From contig CM053029.1 of assembly GCA_028564925.1 (NCBI GenBank), positions 39,312,253 to 39,376,252 of the forward strand: a stretch of DNA of 64,000 nt, in the 5' to 3' direction. Shown here one piece after another: positions 35,186 to 46,391 of this stretch; the stretch's first letter is position 1, and the number at the start of each line of letters is the position of its first letter. This DNA comes from Lithobates sylvaticus. Its lineage: Eukaryota > Chordata > Amphibia > Anura > Ranidae. A model generated the notes under the pieces. The model did not search any database. It had not been told where the DNA came from and worked only from the letters and a program-made list of their open reading frames with translations. A program made the position numbers and the translations under genes.

Positions 35186-36642
35186 GGGCATTTATCTCGT
35201 ACCTATCGTGGTCTATTTTAGTCCACTTTATCGAAAACCTGGACGTTCCGTTGTTGCAGCTCCTGCTTCGCCTTCCCCACTCCACTGTTTCCCCTCTTCC
35301 TTCCTTTCTATGATAGCTTGGGAATACCCAGATCCCCCTGTCAATAATAGTGTGGACAAAATCCCTCTTTCCCTATGAATCTATCTCGCAACCCCTTTTT
35401 GAATTATATCCAACTAAAATGTAATATAATAATACGTTCACAATATACTGCTTTTATCTCGTCTCTTATTTAGACGAGGATATACAATGAGACTGTGCCC
35501 AATTAACATACAGCTAGAGTGACGATTTCCAGCCTGAGTTTCATGTATACATATGAAGTACATCTAATGAATGTGTCCTATGTATATTTTTGTACAAATC
35601 AAAGTATGTACTTAATCAACACAATCTATGAAACTATTTTTTGCTTTATGCTTTCATACTTGAATTAGTCAGAGTTGTTTGTAACTTACCATTGAAATTG
35701 AGCTATTCTATAATGATCCTCCTGTGGCCTTGCTTATGCTGTGGTTCATTTTTTCACTCTTTCTGTTTTTTCATTGTCTTGATTCTCCCTCCTTGGTTCT
35801 TTTTCCATCTTTCTTTATTATCTATACTGCATCACACACAAAAAATGTTTCTCATTTTCATTATTTATTATTTAATTATTATTTTCATTTTTATTATTTA
35901 TTTTTATCCTTATATTTTATATTTTTCATGTTTCATTTTTTTTTTTTTTTTTTTTTTTTTTATTTAATTTATTTAATTTATTTTATTGTATTCTACCATT
36001 TTAGTTTATATTCATTTACATTTATTATTATTCATATTTATGTTTATTTTTATATTTTATATTTATTTTCATTCATATTCATCTTCCTTTTCCTTTTTGT
36101 ACCCCAGCGTAACTCTTCTACTATCTTCTTGCCACGGGCCGACCATTATTTGCATGGGAGGGAGGCCTGCCCACCATGGAGGACCGCCTGACTCCGCCGT
36201 GCCACTTTGGACCCCCAGGGGGCGCCCACACGCCTTCCCGACGAGGGTAAGGAGTGACGCTACATCTACCACCAAGCGCCTCCTTTTTCTCCATGATCGA
36301 CGCATCTGGGCTGGTCCCATGCGATCGATCATTGGAACACCCTCGTCGGCGGCATTCCTGGCACATCCCTGGACGACGCTCGCCACTGCGCACGCGCGGG
36401 ACGCCGCTGGTGCGCGTGACGGGCGTACGTCACGCGTCTTTGCGTCAGGGATGACGTCAGTTACGGGCCACAAGATGGCCGCCAGGAACGCCGGGGATGC
36501 CACACGCGGCCTGCCCGTTTGGCGGCCATCCACACCCAAAGGAGGACCCAATGAGCGCAGGTACACACCCATCCACCGGGTCAGCAATTCACAGACCATT
36601 TCCGGCCATTCATTTCCGGCCATGAGCATTTCTCACTTACCC

Positions 36643-36650
36643 TATAAAAG
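36643..36650 (+). promoter_or_regulatory. TATA-like box in Penelope-like terminal segment
   Basis: TATAAAAG lies downstream of a CpG-rich region with repeated TTCCGGCCAT words (36598-36622) and CGTGACG/GACGTC words. Its mirror copy is at 30828-30835 on the minus strand. It is plausibly the element's own promoter, which in Penelope elements sits in the terminal repeat. Function is inferred from composition only. Confidence 0.45.
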
Positions 36651-38189
36651 GACCAACCAGCTTCTCATTATAATGCAGCGACCGTCAAAGGACCGGACTA
36701 CCACCCAGACTTACACGCGGTAGGTACAGACACAGTCAGACGGTGATACTTTATCACCCCAGTCCTGCGGACCTCTCGAAGGTCCCCACAGGATAACCCT
36801 GTGGTGCATTTTGGTAATAGATGCTTTATTTTTGATCTGACTGATCATTACTAATTTGTGCTTTCAGATCGGGTGATCCCCATCCCATCGACCCAGTAGT
36901 CCTATCATCACTATACCAGTGATATAAGATCAAGGGTCCCACCCCCCCTCCTTAAAATACACCATTGGCCCTTTGATACAACCTCATGGGTATCAGTTCG
37001 TGACTACATTACAGCAAAATTTTTTTCACTCCAGGTAGGATTATAATACCAGTCTACACACATTGATAATATCTCACCTATATATATTGTTTCACTCTTC
37101 AACTAGGTAATATGTTCACCATTCACCTTTTCACATCCCATCCCCATGATCCCTCCCCTCCTCTTCTCCCCCCTCTCCCTCCCCCCCTCTCCCCCCTCTC
37201 CCCCACTTCCCCTCATCTCTCCCTCTCCCTTCCTTCCCTTCCCCTCGCACTTCCCTCTCCCCCCCCCCTCTTTTCCTTCCCCTTCCCTTCCCCCTTTCCC
37301 CCGACCCTCTCTCCCTCCCTACCTTTCCCTTTTCCCCTTTCCCTCCCTTTTCCTTTTCCCTATGACTTCCCCCTTTCCCCCCACTTACTTCTCATCACTC
37401 ATCCCCAACAAAAACCCCCTCACTCACTTCCCCATTCCTTCACTCTTTCACACACCCCCACACTCATCCCAACTTCACTACACACTGCACACTTTCACTC
37501 TTTATTCCCGTCTCTCCCCGAGGGGAACCTCTGTCATTGCATTTGGTTCTTGGTTTTTTTTTTATTTTTTTTAATTTTTTTTTGGCTTTGTCTGTTGTTC
37601 AATTTTCATTTTTTTAGACCCCCTCGGGTCTTTGCACAGCTTTTTTCACATACCCCAATCACCACAAGCCCTGGTCATCCCACCTGGTTAGAACAAGTAC
37701 ACACAGAAGTCCAATCATTTACTTCTGTTGTAGCTGTTAGATATTGCCTTACCCGTTAAGATACGAAGCTATAACATGACCTCTATTCCTTTATAGACTC
37801 GGGCATTGGGGGCATCTGTGCGCCTTGAGTCTTTCCCGGGTTGTTCCTTCTCCTTTGGTATCCCTGCTTGGACAGCAGAACCAACAGGAGTGGAACCCCA
37901 AACGTGTGACCTCCCGCAAGGCGCATCACGCCCCATGACCCAGGTGGCAATCGGTGGAGTCTGTCCTGTGTGCCCCATATGAGTGGACGGCGCCCTCCCT
38001 ATGCAAAAAACCCTCCAGTGGGAATACCACATCTTCTACTTACAGGATATACAGCATTGTGGTAAATATAAATTTCAATATGCATTGTCATATCCAGCTC
38101 GGTACACTGTATGAGCTCAGCCTTATTTTATAAACTGTACTTACCACTAACATTGACCTCTTATTCCTCTCTATTTAGCAGACCCTCTT

Positions 38190-38232
38190 TCCCTCTGAGG
38201 AAGACCCTTTTTGGGTTGAAACGCGTCAGGGA
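38190..38232 (+). ncRNA. type I hammerhead ribozyme motif (right copy)
   Basis: Helix I UCCCU (38190-38194) pairs with AGGGA (38228-38232). The core is CUGAGGA at 38195-38201, stem II AGACCC/GGGUU closes a UUUUU loop, GAAA is at 38218-38221, helix III is the palindrome ACGCGU (38221-38226), and the predicted cut follows GUC at 38227. All conserved core positions are present. It is identical to the left-copy motif. Confidence 0.78.
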
Positions 38233-38564
38233 TAATTTCTCATATCTACGACAGATTGTTACTGTTGTTATGTGAACATTAGTCTGCATATTGTATATCC
38301 ATGTTTTTTCTTCTACACAAATGTATAGTTACTTGTTATTGTTCCCATTGGAGCTCATGTTCTGACTCAATGATGTCAATCATTTTTTATCTATAAAATA
38401 AAACGTTCAATTTTTTTACCTATAAACTCTGACTTATTCTCATTGTACGCTGCCTAAAAACCCCAACGTGGGGGATCGTTTCCTTTTTCTATTTCTACCC
38501 TTTAGGGGTGAGCAGCACTCTTATTTGACCCTTGATTTTTGGGTCTGTGTCTTTCCCTCTGTGC

Positions 38565-38578
38565 TATTTTTTGAGTAG
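38565..38578. repeat. target-site duplication, right
   Basis: TATTTTTTGAGTAG, an exact copy of 28978-28991. Confidence 0.85.
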
Positions 38579-39544
38579 AGGTATATTTTATTCAGCTAGG
38601 GTCCTTTTTATATTTCAGGGTGTGCAGCATAGAGTTGTTGCTGACACAGGCAAAGCTGCCTTTGTTTGAAGCATACCACCACATGTGCAGTAAATCAGTG
38701 TGCAGAAAAGCACAAATCTATTCAGTTTAGGCCAAACCCTTTATTAAAAATGTCAGGCAGGCCAAAAGTAAGAGGCAAAGGTTCTGCACACAGAGGAGGT
38801 ACAGTAGTAGCGAGGAGAGCAGGTTCTGTGGGACAAAGTTGGCTGGGCCACACAATTAAAGGGCAGAGTGGCCATGGTATTCCACCACAGCATGTACTCA
38901 ATGCTGTATCCTGGCCAACAATGCCCAGGCCTAGAAGAGCACTTTGCAGGGGGCCAGCACGGAAAGAGTCTCCACCGACTTGCGCTACACTGTTAGTGTA
39001 GCACCAGTCCTATGGGGTGGACTGGGCTGAGAGGCAAATTAGTCTAGCGCCCCATAAAGCGGCCTCACTGCTTCCGGTATGTGGGCGGCTGTCATTCCGC
39101 AACAGTGGGGGGGGGGCGCTGCTTCTAATTTTGACTGTCCTCTCATCCTGGACCACAAAACTTCCTCACTGTGCTATATGTTTTCTGCTGCACCATTGGC
39201 ATGGTTTTATTTTCTTAGTCCTCTCTAAAATTATCAGAAATTTGTGCTTAAAGTAGAACTATAGGCAACACTTTTTTTTTTTAATTTTGGATAGCGTAAG
39301 GGAGGGTTATAACCCCTGTCAGTTTATTTTTTACCATCCCTGTCCCATTGCAGAGATTTCCCGTCACTTCCTGCCCCATAGCCAAACAGGAAGTGAGAAG
39401 AAATCTATGTAAATTAAGGGAATAAATCGCCCCCCAGGGCCCTCAGAACTAGTGTCCCCACTCAAAAAATTTAAGGGCGTGTCTTAAACAGCAAGGGGTG
39501 TGATCTTGACAGGAAGTGTGGTGGGACGAGAACAGAAGAGCGCC
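38579..39544. other. unassigned, with a possible TTAA element end
   Basis: No gene recognised. A frame at 38666-39001 is rich in Arg/Gly/Pro without a known domain. TTAA at 39248-39251 followed by AGTAGAACTATAGGCA looks like a left terminus of the AGCGGA-type TTAA MITEs seen at 24780 and 28016, but no matching right end was found. Confidence 0.35.
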
Positions 39545-40459
39545 CCCCCTCCTGAACTGTACCAGGCCACATGCCCTCAACATTGGGAGGATGCTTTGGG
39601 GTCCCCCCCAAAGCACCTTGTCCCCATGTTGATGAGGACAAGGGCCTCTTCCCCACAACCCTGGCCATTGGTTGTGGGGGTCTACTTTTGTACCCCCTTA
39701 CCATTTCACACGGGGGGGTGGGATCTGGGGGTCCCCCTGTTAAAGGGGGCTTTCAGATTCCGATAAACCCCCCGCCCGCAGACCCCCACAACCAATGGCC
39801 AGGGTTGTGGGAAAGAGGCCCTTGTCCTCATCAACATGGGGGCAAGGTGCTTTGAGGGGTCACAGACCCCCAAAGCATCCTCCCAATGTTGAGGGCATGT
39901 GGCCTGGTACGGTTCAGGAGGGAGGGGGGCCGCTCTCGTCCCCCCCTATTTTCCTGCGGCCTGCCAGGTTGCATGCTTGGATAAGGGTCTGGTATGGATT
40001 TTGAGGGGGACCCCACGCCATTTTTTTTTTTTTGGCCGGGGTTCCCCTTAATATCCACAGCATACCTGAAGGGCCTGGTAATTGAATTTGGGGGGACCCC
40101 CACGCTTTTTTTTTTTTAATCAATGACTTTCAATGAATGACTGTTCTCTGTGTTACGGGAGCCGACAATTCATTAGCCGCGAGTGTTTTTAAATAGCTTT
40201 TTTTCCTGTAAAAATGACGCTTTGTGCAGGGACAGTTCTCGATATTACATATACATGAAGAAGAAGCGGATCGGAGGAAGAAGAGGATGAAAGAAGAAGA
40301 TAGAAGAAGACTCCGGAAGGAGAAGATGAAGAAACCGAAGGATGAAGAAAGGAAGAAGACCAGAAGAAAGAAGATGAAAGAAGATTTTAATAAAGGAATT
40401 GTCAAAGACCGTCTCCTGTCATTTTTACCATTTTTGTCACTTTTTTGGTGAAATGGTAG
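39545..40459. mobile_element. hAT-like fold-back family H, tandem copy 1
   Basis: Contains an inverted pair (39545-39680 against 39779-39912: ACCAGGCCACATGCCCTCAA and TTGAGGGCATGTGGCCTGGT). It continues through CCACGC/TTTTTTTTT blocks, GCCGCGAGTGTTTTTAAATAGC and a GAAGAA-rich purine stretch at 40255-40395. From about 39685 it is duplicated 780 bases downstream. This copy keeps the uninterrupted GTTTTTAAATAGC site that is filled in copy 2. Confidence 0.65.
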
Positions 40460-42015
40460 GGGTACTTTTGTACCCCCTTACCATTTCACACGGGGAGGCG
40501 GGATCTGGGGGTCCCCTTGTTAAAGGGGGCTTTCAGATTCCGATAAACCCCACACCCGCAGACCCCCACAACCAATGGCCAGGGTTGTGGGGAAGAGGCC
40601 CTTGTCCTCATCAACATGGGGGCAAGGTGCTTTGAGGGGTCACAGACCCCCAAAGCATCCTCCCAATGTTGAGGGCATGTGGCCTGGTACGGTTCAGGAG
40701 GGAGGGGGGCCGCTCTCGTCCCCCCCTCTTTTCCTGCGGCCTGCCAGGTTGCATGCTTGGATAAGGGTCTGGTATGGATTTTGAGGGGGACCCCACGCCA
40801 TATTTTTTTTTTTGGCCGGGGTTCCCCTTAATATCCACAGCATACCTGTAGGGCCTGGTAATTGAATCTGGGGGAACCCCCACGCTTTTTTTTTTTTAAT
40901 CAATGACTTTCAATGAATGACTGTTCTCTGTGTTACGGGAGCCGACAATTCATTAGCCGCGAGTGTTTTTAACCACTTCAATACCCGCCCATAGTCATAT
41001 GACGCCCACAAGGTGGATCTACCATCCTGGGTGGGCGTCATATGACGTCCTCGGGTTCCCGGCCGCCTGGGGGGCGCGCGCGCCCGCGGCATCGCTCGGG
41101 ACCCGGTGCGAGTGCCCGGCGGCCGCGATGTCCGCCGGGCACCCGCGATTGCCCGTTAAAACAACGGGACCGGGCGGGACCGTGGAGCTGTGTGTGTAAA
41201 CACACAGCTCCACGTCCTGTCAGCGGGGAGGAGACCGATCATGTGATCCCAGTACAGAGGATCACATGATCGGTCTCCTCCCCTTAAGTCCCCTCCCCCT
41301 ACAGTTAGAATCACTCCTATTAGGGACACACATTAACCCCTCCAGCGCCCTCTAGTGTTAACCCCTTCCCTGACAGTCACATTTACACAGTAATCATTGC
41401 AATTTTATAGCAACGATCGCTGTGTAAATGTGAATGGTTCCAAAAATGTGTCAAAAGTGTCCGAAGTGTCCGCCGCAATGTCGCAGTCACGAAAAAAAAA
41501 AATCGCAAATCGCCGCCATTACTAGTAAAAAAAAATAAATAAATAAATTCAATAAATCTATCCCCTATTTTGTAGACGCTATAACTTTTGCGCAAACCGA
41601 TCAATATACGCTTATTGCGATTTTTTTTACCAAAAATATGTAGAAGAATACGTATCGGCCTAAACTGAGGAAAAAAATTGTTTTTTTAAAAAAAAATGGG
41701 ATATTTATTATAGCAAAAAGTAAAAAATATTGTGTTTTTTTTCAAAATTGTCGCTCTTCTTTTGTTTATAGCGCAAAAAATAAAAACCGCAGGGGCGATC
41801 AAATACCACCAAAAGAAAGCTCTATTTGTGGGAAAAAAAGGACGTCAATTTTGTTTGGGTGTAACGTCGCACGACCGCGCAATTGTTAGTTAAAGCGACG
41901 CAGTGCCGAATCGCAAAAAGTGCTCTGGTAAGGAAGGGTGTTTAAAAGCCCTGTATTGAAGCGGTTAAATAGCTTTTTTTCCTGTAAAAATGACACTTTG
42001 TGCAGGGACAGTTCT
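40460..42015. mobile_element. hAT-like fold-back family H, tandem copy 2, interrupted
   Basis: Nearly identical to copy 1 with a constant offset of 780 bases up to 40972, where a TTAA element intervenes. It resumes at 41965 with TTAAATAGCTTTTTTTCCTG, just as in copy 1, and continues to about 42015. Confidence 0.65.
40973..41964 (+). mobile_element. TTAA-type DNA transposon (family P), complete, 992 bp
   Basis: Flanked by TTAA at 40969-40972 and 41965-41968. Termini CCACTTCAATACCCGCC and, reversed, CCGCTTCAATACAGGGC. The empty site is preserved in the tandem copy at about 40168-40180, which directly proves the ends and the TTAA duplication. Internal hairpins include GGAGCTGTGTGTGTAAACAC (41184 on) and the paired GGAGACCGATCATGTGATC blocks near 41228-41280. 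No transposase frame, so it is non-autonomous. TTAA specificity suggests piggyBac or Kolobok. Confidence 0.82.
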
Positions 42016-42515
42016 CGATATTAAATATACTGAATCTCAAATTCATTTGAATCATTCATTATATCCGCTATGATAATTTCTGTCGTATTAGTTGAAATTC
42101 GATATTTGGTAGTTGGATTCGAATTGTTCTCTGTGTTACGGGAGACGGCAATTCATTAGCCGCGAGTGATTTTAAATTGCCTTTTTTCCAGTAAAAATTA
42201 CACTTTGTGCATAGACAGTTCTAAGCACGGGAAACATGCGCCCCTTCACAGACATACTATAGAGTTGTAACGTTAATATGTTTTTGGATAATTCGTTATT
42301 ATTCGTAGAGTGTCGATATTCGATATACTGAATCTCGAATTCATTCGAATCATTCATTATATCCGCTATAATAATTTCTTTCGTATTAGTTGAAATTCGA
42401 TATTTGGTAGTTGGATTCGAATAATTTGGAGCTGAAATTCGTAAACGGGATTTCGTATTCCGTACAGAATTTGTATTCGAAAAAATTTGTACTTCGGATT
42501 CGCACATGTCTACCA
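42016..42515. mobile_element. hAT-like TAGACATGTGC-type element end with internal duplication
   Basis: Ends GATTCGCACATGTCTA at 42515. A block with ATTCATTATATCCGCTAT and GAAATTCGATATTTGGTAG occurs twice, about 42016-42127 and 42308-42424, separated by family H sequence (GCCGCGAGTGATTTTAAATT, GGAAACATGCGCCCC). A mosaic of two repeat families. Confidence 0.45.
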
Positions 42516-42980
42516 GGTAGTTAAGCACCTTCCTTTCTAGTTGCTGGTACTGTGTCTACTTACCAGATACTCTGTGTATCATATTGTCTTGATTTCTGTT
42601 TCTGACGCAGATTGTCTAACACTGTTGTCATCTTCAGTCCTGCTGCTGACTCTGCCCATTCCTGTTATATGCTTTGCCTACTGCTTGCATCTACCTCTGC
42701 TTGGACCTCAGGCTGTATCCTCAACAAATCCACTCTGTTCCTGTGAATATTTGGTGGGGAAAACCTGTGTGACACAGTAGTGTCAGTTTGCAGCAAAGTT
42801 GCCTGGGTTCACTAGGGTCATCAGTCCATCATCCATCCTTAAAAGGTGCTCTGGTGAAGAGTAGACCACGCTTCTACTTAAACTCCTTGCCAGGGGTGTG
42901 TCCCATAACACAAATCAAATCTTTTTACATACATACCGTCCAGCCACTGGCCAATGTTTGTGGGTATTGCTTGTCAGATA
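42516..42980. other. unassigned stretch
   Basis: Pyrimidine-leaning DNA with CTGTTCCTGTGA-like words reminiscent of amphibian LTRs. No defined ends. No gene. Confidence 0.35.
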
Positions 42981-43625
42981 CAGTGCCTTGAAAAAGTATT
43001 CATTCCCCTAGAAATTTTCCACATTTTGTCATGTTACAACCAGAAACGTAAATGTATTTTATTGGGATTGCATGTGATAGACCAATACAAAGTGGCACAT
43101 AATTGTGAAGTGGAAAGAAAATGATAAATGGATTTCAATTTTTTTTATAATTAAATATGTGAAAAGTGTGGAGTGCATTTGTATTCAGTCCCCTTTACTC
43201 TGATACCCCTAACTAAGATCTAGTGGAAACAATTGCCTTCAGAAGTCACATAACTAGTAAATAGAGTCCACCTGTGTGTCATTTTATCTCAGTATAAATA
43301 CAGCTGTTCTGTGATGCCCTTTAGAGGTTTGTTAGAGAACCTTAGTGAACAAACCGTATCATGAAGGTCAACAAACACACCAGACAGGTCAGGGATAAAG
43401 TTGTGGAGAACTTTAAAGCAGGGTTAGATTATTAAAAAATATCCCAAACTTTGAACATCTCACAGACCACTGTTCAATCCATCATCCGAAAATGGAAAGA
43501 GTATGGCACAACTGCAAACCTACCGAGACATGGCTATACGCCTAAACTGACAGGTCGGGCAAGGAGAGCATTGATCAGAGAAGCAGTCAAGAGGCCCATG
43601 GTAACTCTGGGTCCTTCTACTGGGT
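42981..43625 (+). mobile_element. Tc1-like transposon, 5' part
   Basis: Begins CAGTGCCTTGAAAAAGTATT after TA (42979-42980). Same family as 21950-23525. It holds the left inverted end and the first part of the transposase region, with GAAAATGGAAAGAGTATGGCA in the DNA-binding part. It stops abruptly near 43625 in unrelated sequence. Frame breaks present. Confidence 0.85.
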
Positions 43626-44640
43626 AGGAACTAGCTGCTACCACTTTTGAGAGAAGTGAAAAATGTGAATTTTTTGATGACTCAACAATGTGATCTTGTA
43701 ATCAGTTTTTGGCTTTCCAGTCTGGCTGCTTAACATCCTCACGAGTTCCAGCCTCATGGTTACCTGAACGATTCCCTGGGTTCGTTCTTGGAGCCCTTTA
43801 GATTCCCTGGATCGTTTTGGAAATCTGCTAATCGGGCTATCCTCGCTTGATTGACTCGTTGTCACTGACATTTGAGTCCACTATTTCCGGTAAGAGTGTA
43901 TACCCCTTATCTCGGGTGGAGGACACACTATCCCTGATGCTCTACATGCTTGCTGAGGCCTTTGTGCCAAACTTCTGAGCAACAACTTTTCGTGGTGGAC
44001 TCCATATATGTTTACCAAACGATTGTTTCACCTTTGGGACTTTCTCACCTGTGTTTCTACTCATTATATATGTGTATGTTCTGTTTTATATTCATTATAT
44101 TTGAGATTGATTTTTATCACAAAGTTTTTATTATTTAGACACAATACTTGATATATTGTTCAATGTTTATTGTTTTATATTTTTAGCGCTACATTTTTCA
44201 CTGATCTTTTGCATTGAATTTTTGTCACATACTTATGTAGCAGCTGTTCATTTTTCTTCACTAATTGAGTTAGCGCAGTAATATCCCCTATCCACATTTG
44301 CCAGTGTGAGGGGCCCGCCGGCCCTCCACCCATCCACCAGTTCGCTCCGCCGCGGGGGGGGGGGCTTTCGTCCTCTGATAGTGTTGAAGGCAGAGAAGGC
44401 AGAGCTGAGACTGTGGACCGCCCCACCCCTATCCAGAGAGAATGTAGGGAGGCAGAGGCAGTCACTGAGAAAGAAAGACACCAATCGAGTGAAGGAGGAG
44501 GAGCTCTCTCCTCTGCGATTGCCGGGAGTCCCCATAAGGCAAAGGCATCCCTAGCCTGGGGGCACCGTGTGACAGAATTCTGAGGAGGAATCGATTGCTT
44601 GATCTAAGTAGCCAAATTGCCAGTGCAATCGATCCCAACC
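43626..44640. other. unassigned stretch
   Basis: AT-rich to 44230, then GC-rich with a C/G run near 44355. No recognisable gene or repeat. Confidence 0.45.
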
Positions 44641-44689
44641 TCCACCACCTCTGCTTCTTACTGATCCCATCCCCCCACCACCGCCGCTA

Positions 44690-45290
44690 CCACCCCCTCA
44701 ACACCACCGCTACAACCCCTCCTCAACATCACCGCCGCTGCCACCCACCTCAACACCACCACTGCCACCCCCCTCGACACCACCGCCACTGCCACCCCCC
44801 TCAACACCACCACTGCCACCCCCCTCAACATCACGACCGCTGCCACCCCCCTCAACACCACCACCGCTGCCACCCCCTCAACACCACTGCTGCCATTCCC
44901 TTAATACCACCACTGCCACCCCTCTCAACACTACCACTGCCACCCCTCCTCAACACCACCACTGCCACCCCCTCAACACTACCACTGCCCCCGCTCAACA
45001 CTACCGCCGCTGCCACCCCCCTCAACACCACCGCTGTCACCCCCTCAATACTATGACTGCCACATCTGCCATCCCCTTAATACCACTGCTGCCACCCCCT
45101 CAACACTACCACTGCTGCCACCCCCTCAACACCACGGCTACCACCCCCCCTACACTACCACTGCCACCCCCTTAACACCACCACTGCCACCTCCCCTCAA
45201 CACCACCACTGCCACCCCCCCTCAACACTACCACTGCCACCCCCCTTCAATGCTGCCACCCCCCCAACACCACCACTAATGCCACTGATG
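44690..45290 (+). repeat. minisatellite, CTGCCACCCCCTCAACACCAC units
   Basis: Around 25 imperfect units of roughly 20-24 bases, with the core CCACC(C)nTCAACACCACC(A)CTG. The His/Pro/Thr-rich frame on the plus strand and the Val/Gly-rich frames on the minus strand are products of the repeat, not genes. Confidence 0.9.
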
Positions 45291-46049
45291 CCACCCCACA
45301 TTAACACCGCTAAAAAAAGTATCAAAATCATGATTTTCGGGGGGGGGGGGGCTGGTTTCATGATTTCTTGCACCAGGCCCCTGAAGTTTCTAGTTACACC
45401 TCTGCATGAACCCTTTATAGTGACAATCCCCATCCCTAATGTGAGGTAGGGGTTAGGTTCAGAGAAGTGCAAAGAAGCTGATAGAGCAGAAATTATACAT
45501 TGGGAAGAGTCAGATTCTACTTGTTTTTTCCCCTGCCTGTAACTCTGTTGCATGGTAGAACAGAGGCTGGAGGCAGCGTCCATCTTCACCCATCTTCCTT
45601 CCTGGTTCGCGGACTCCAGCTGTGTGACTGGCCGGAGCCACAATAACGTTGCTCGTAACGTGGGGGAACCGTCATTCACAGCACAGAATTCTGAAGGAAC
45701 GGCACGGGTGGCATGCATGTGCCGATGACGTCATCAGCTGCATTTATAGTACATATCTCCTAAACGGCGCACGTTTAGGAGATTTTTACAGTACCTATAG
45801 GTAAACCTTATTATAGGCTTAACTATAGGTACAAACTATGCACAGGACTTTACGTCCTCTTTAAAAATAAAAGTTTTTCTAATTTTAATGCAAGCTTTCT
45901 CTTTGCCAGGAAAAAAGTAAATTCCTCAAAAAGCTTTACTGTCACTTAAAGTGTTTGTATGGCCTCCTATTTTTACATTTTAGATAAAAACTCTGTAGCC
46001 TCAGTAGCCTGCAGTTTTCTGTTTGTGAAATTCCTACCTACTTGATGTA
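45291..46049. other. unassigned, with one strong hairpin
   Basis: No gene. A hairpin at about 45748-45774 (TCTCCTAAAC / GTTTAGGAGA) flanks GGCGCAC and probably marks part of another short DNA element. A G-run lies near 45341. Confidence 0.4.
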
Positions 46050-46391
46050 GTGGTTCTTCTAGATCTGTGATTCCATTCACATGTGCTGCTAGCTTCTGTG
46101 TTCACCTATGGGTGTGGCCTGATCTACTGTGGATTTATATCCGTTTCCCTTCTATCACTTCCTGGCCCACCTCCCAGTCTGCTTCCCTATAAATTGACTT
46201 GCTCAGTGCAGCCTGGGTTGTCGGAGCAACTTCCTAGTTTCCCTGTGCTCCTGATTTGCCTTCTATTACTTGTGCCTGACTACGCATGTACTGACCACGG
46301 CTTTGTCTACCTTCTTCACTTGCCTGCCGCTCACCATAACTTTGGCTCATTTACTGGATTCTCTTTGGTCTCTTCCTGCCATCTGTACTCT
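46050..46391 (+). mobile_element. LTR-like fossil, left piece (host of the nested stack)
   Basis: Amphibian-LTR-like composition with CCCTATAAATTG and repeated CTG/CCTG words. It continues on the far side of the nested insertions at 52833-53016, which ends ACCTGACA. The shared TGCCATCTGTACTCT at 46377-46391 and 52833-52847 is a target duplication, so the two pieces were once contiguous. Exact left end and family not determined. No internal coding region is attached. Confidence 0.35.

Larger units (their letters stand above)
33759..38564 (+). mobile_element. Penelope-like element, right copy
   Basis: The sense-strand copy holds the 5'-truncated coding region (to 35185), a 3.3-kb tail with a CpG-rich segment (about 36120-36600), a TATA-like box at 36643-36650, a polypyrimidine tract at 37146-37420, a hammerhead-like motif at 38190-38232, AATAAA at 38397-38402 and a further 66-70 bases absent from the left copy (38499-38564). 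Long promoter-bearing terminal segments are typical of Penelope pLTRs. The element is followed directly by the right target duplication. Confidence 0.88.

Noticed and set aside
28992-38498. The large palindrome as an assembly or fold-back read artefact
   Set aside because: The arms differ at scattered positions, the axis spacer belongs to one copy only, the outer ends are unequal and a 14-bp duplication flanks the whole. An artefact would give identical arms and no duplication. Long reads would still be the final test.
38666-39001. A small basic protein beginning MSGRPKVRGKGSAHRGG
   Set aside because: I could not match it to a known domain, and the surroundings look like decayed repeat. Left as unassigned DNA.
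40224-40451. A Lys/Glu/Arg-rich coiled-coil-like frame
   Set aside because: It is the translation of the GAAGAA-rich centre of a hAT-like repeat, which recurs at 59820-59930.
44595-45056. A His/Pro-rich protein gene
   Set aside because: The frame is the translation of a minisatellite, with unit-to-unit length changes that do not preserve codons.
44690-45290. CRISPR-like array
   Set aside because: There are no distinct spacers between identical repeats; it is a degenerate minisatellite in a vertebrate-type sequence.
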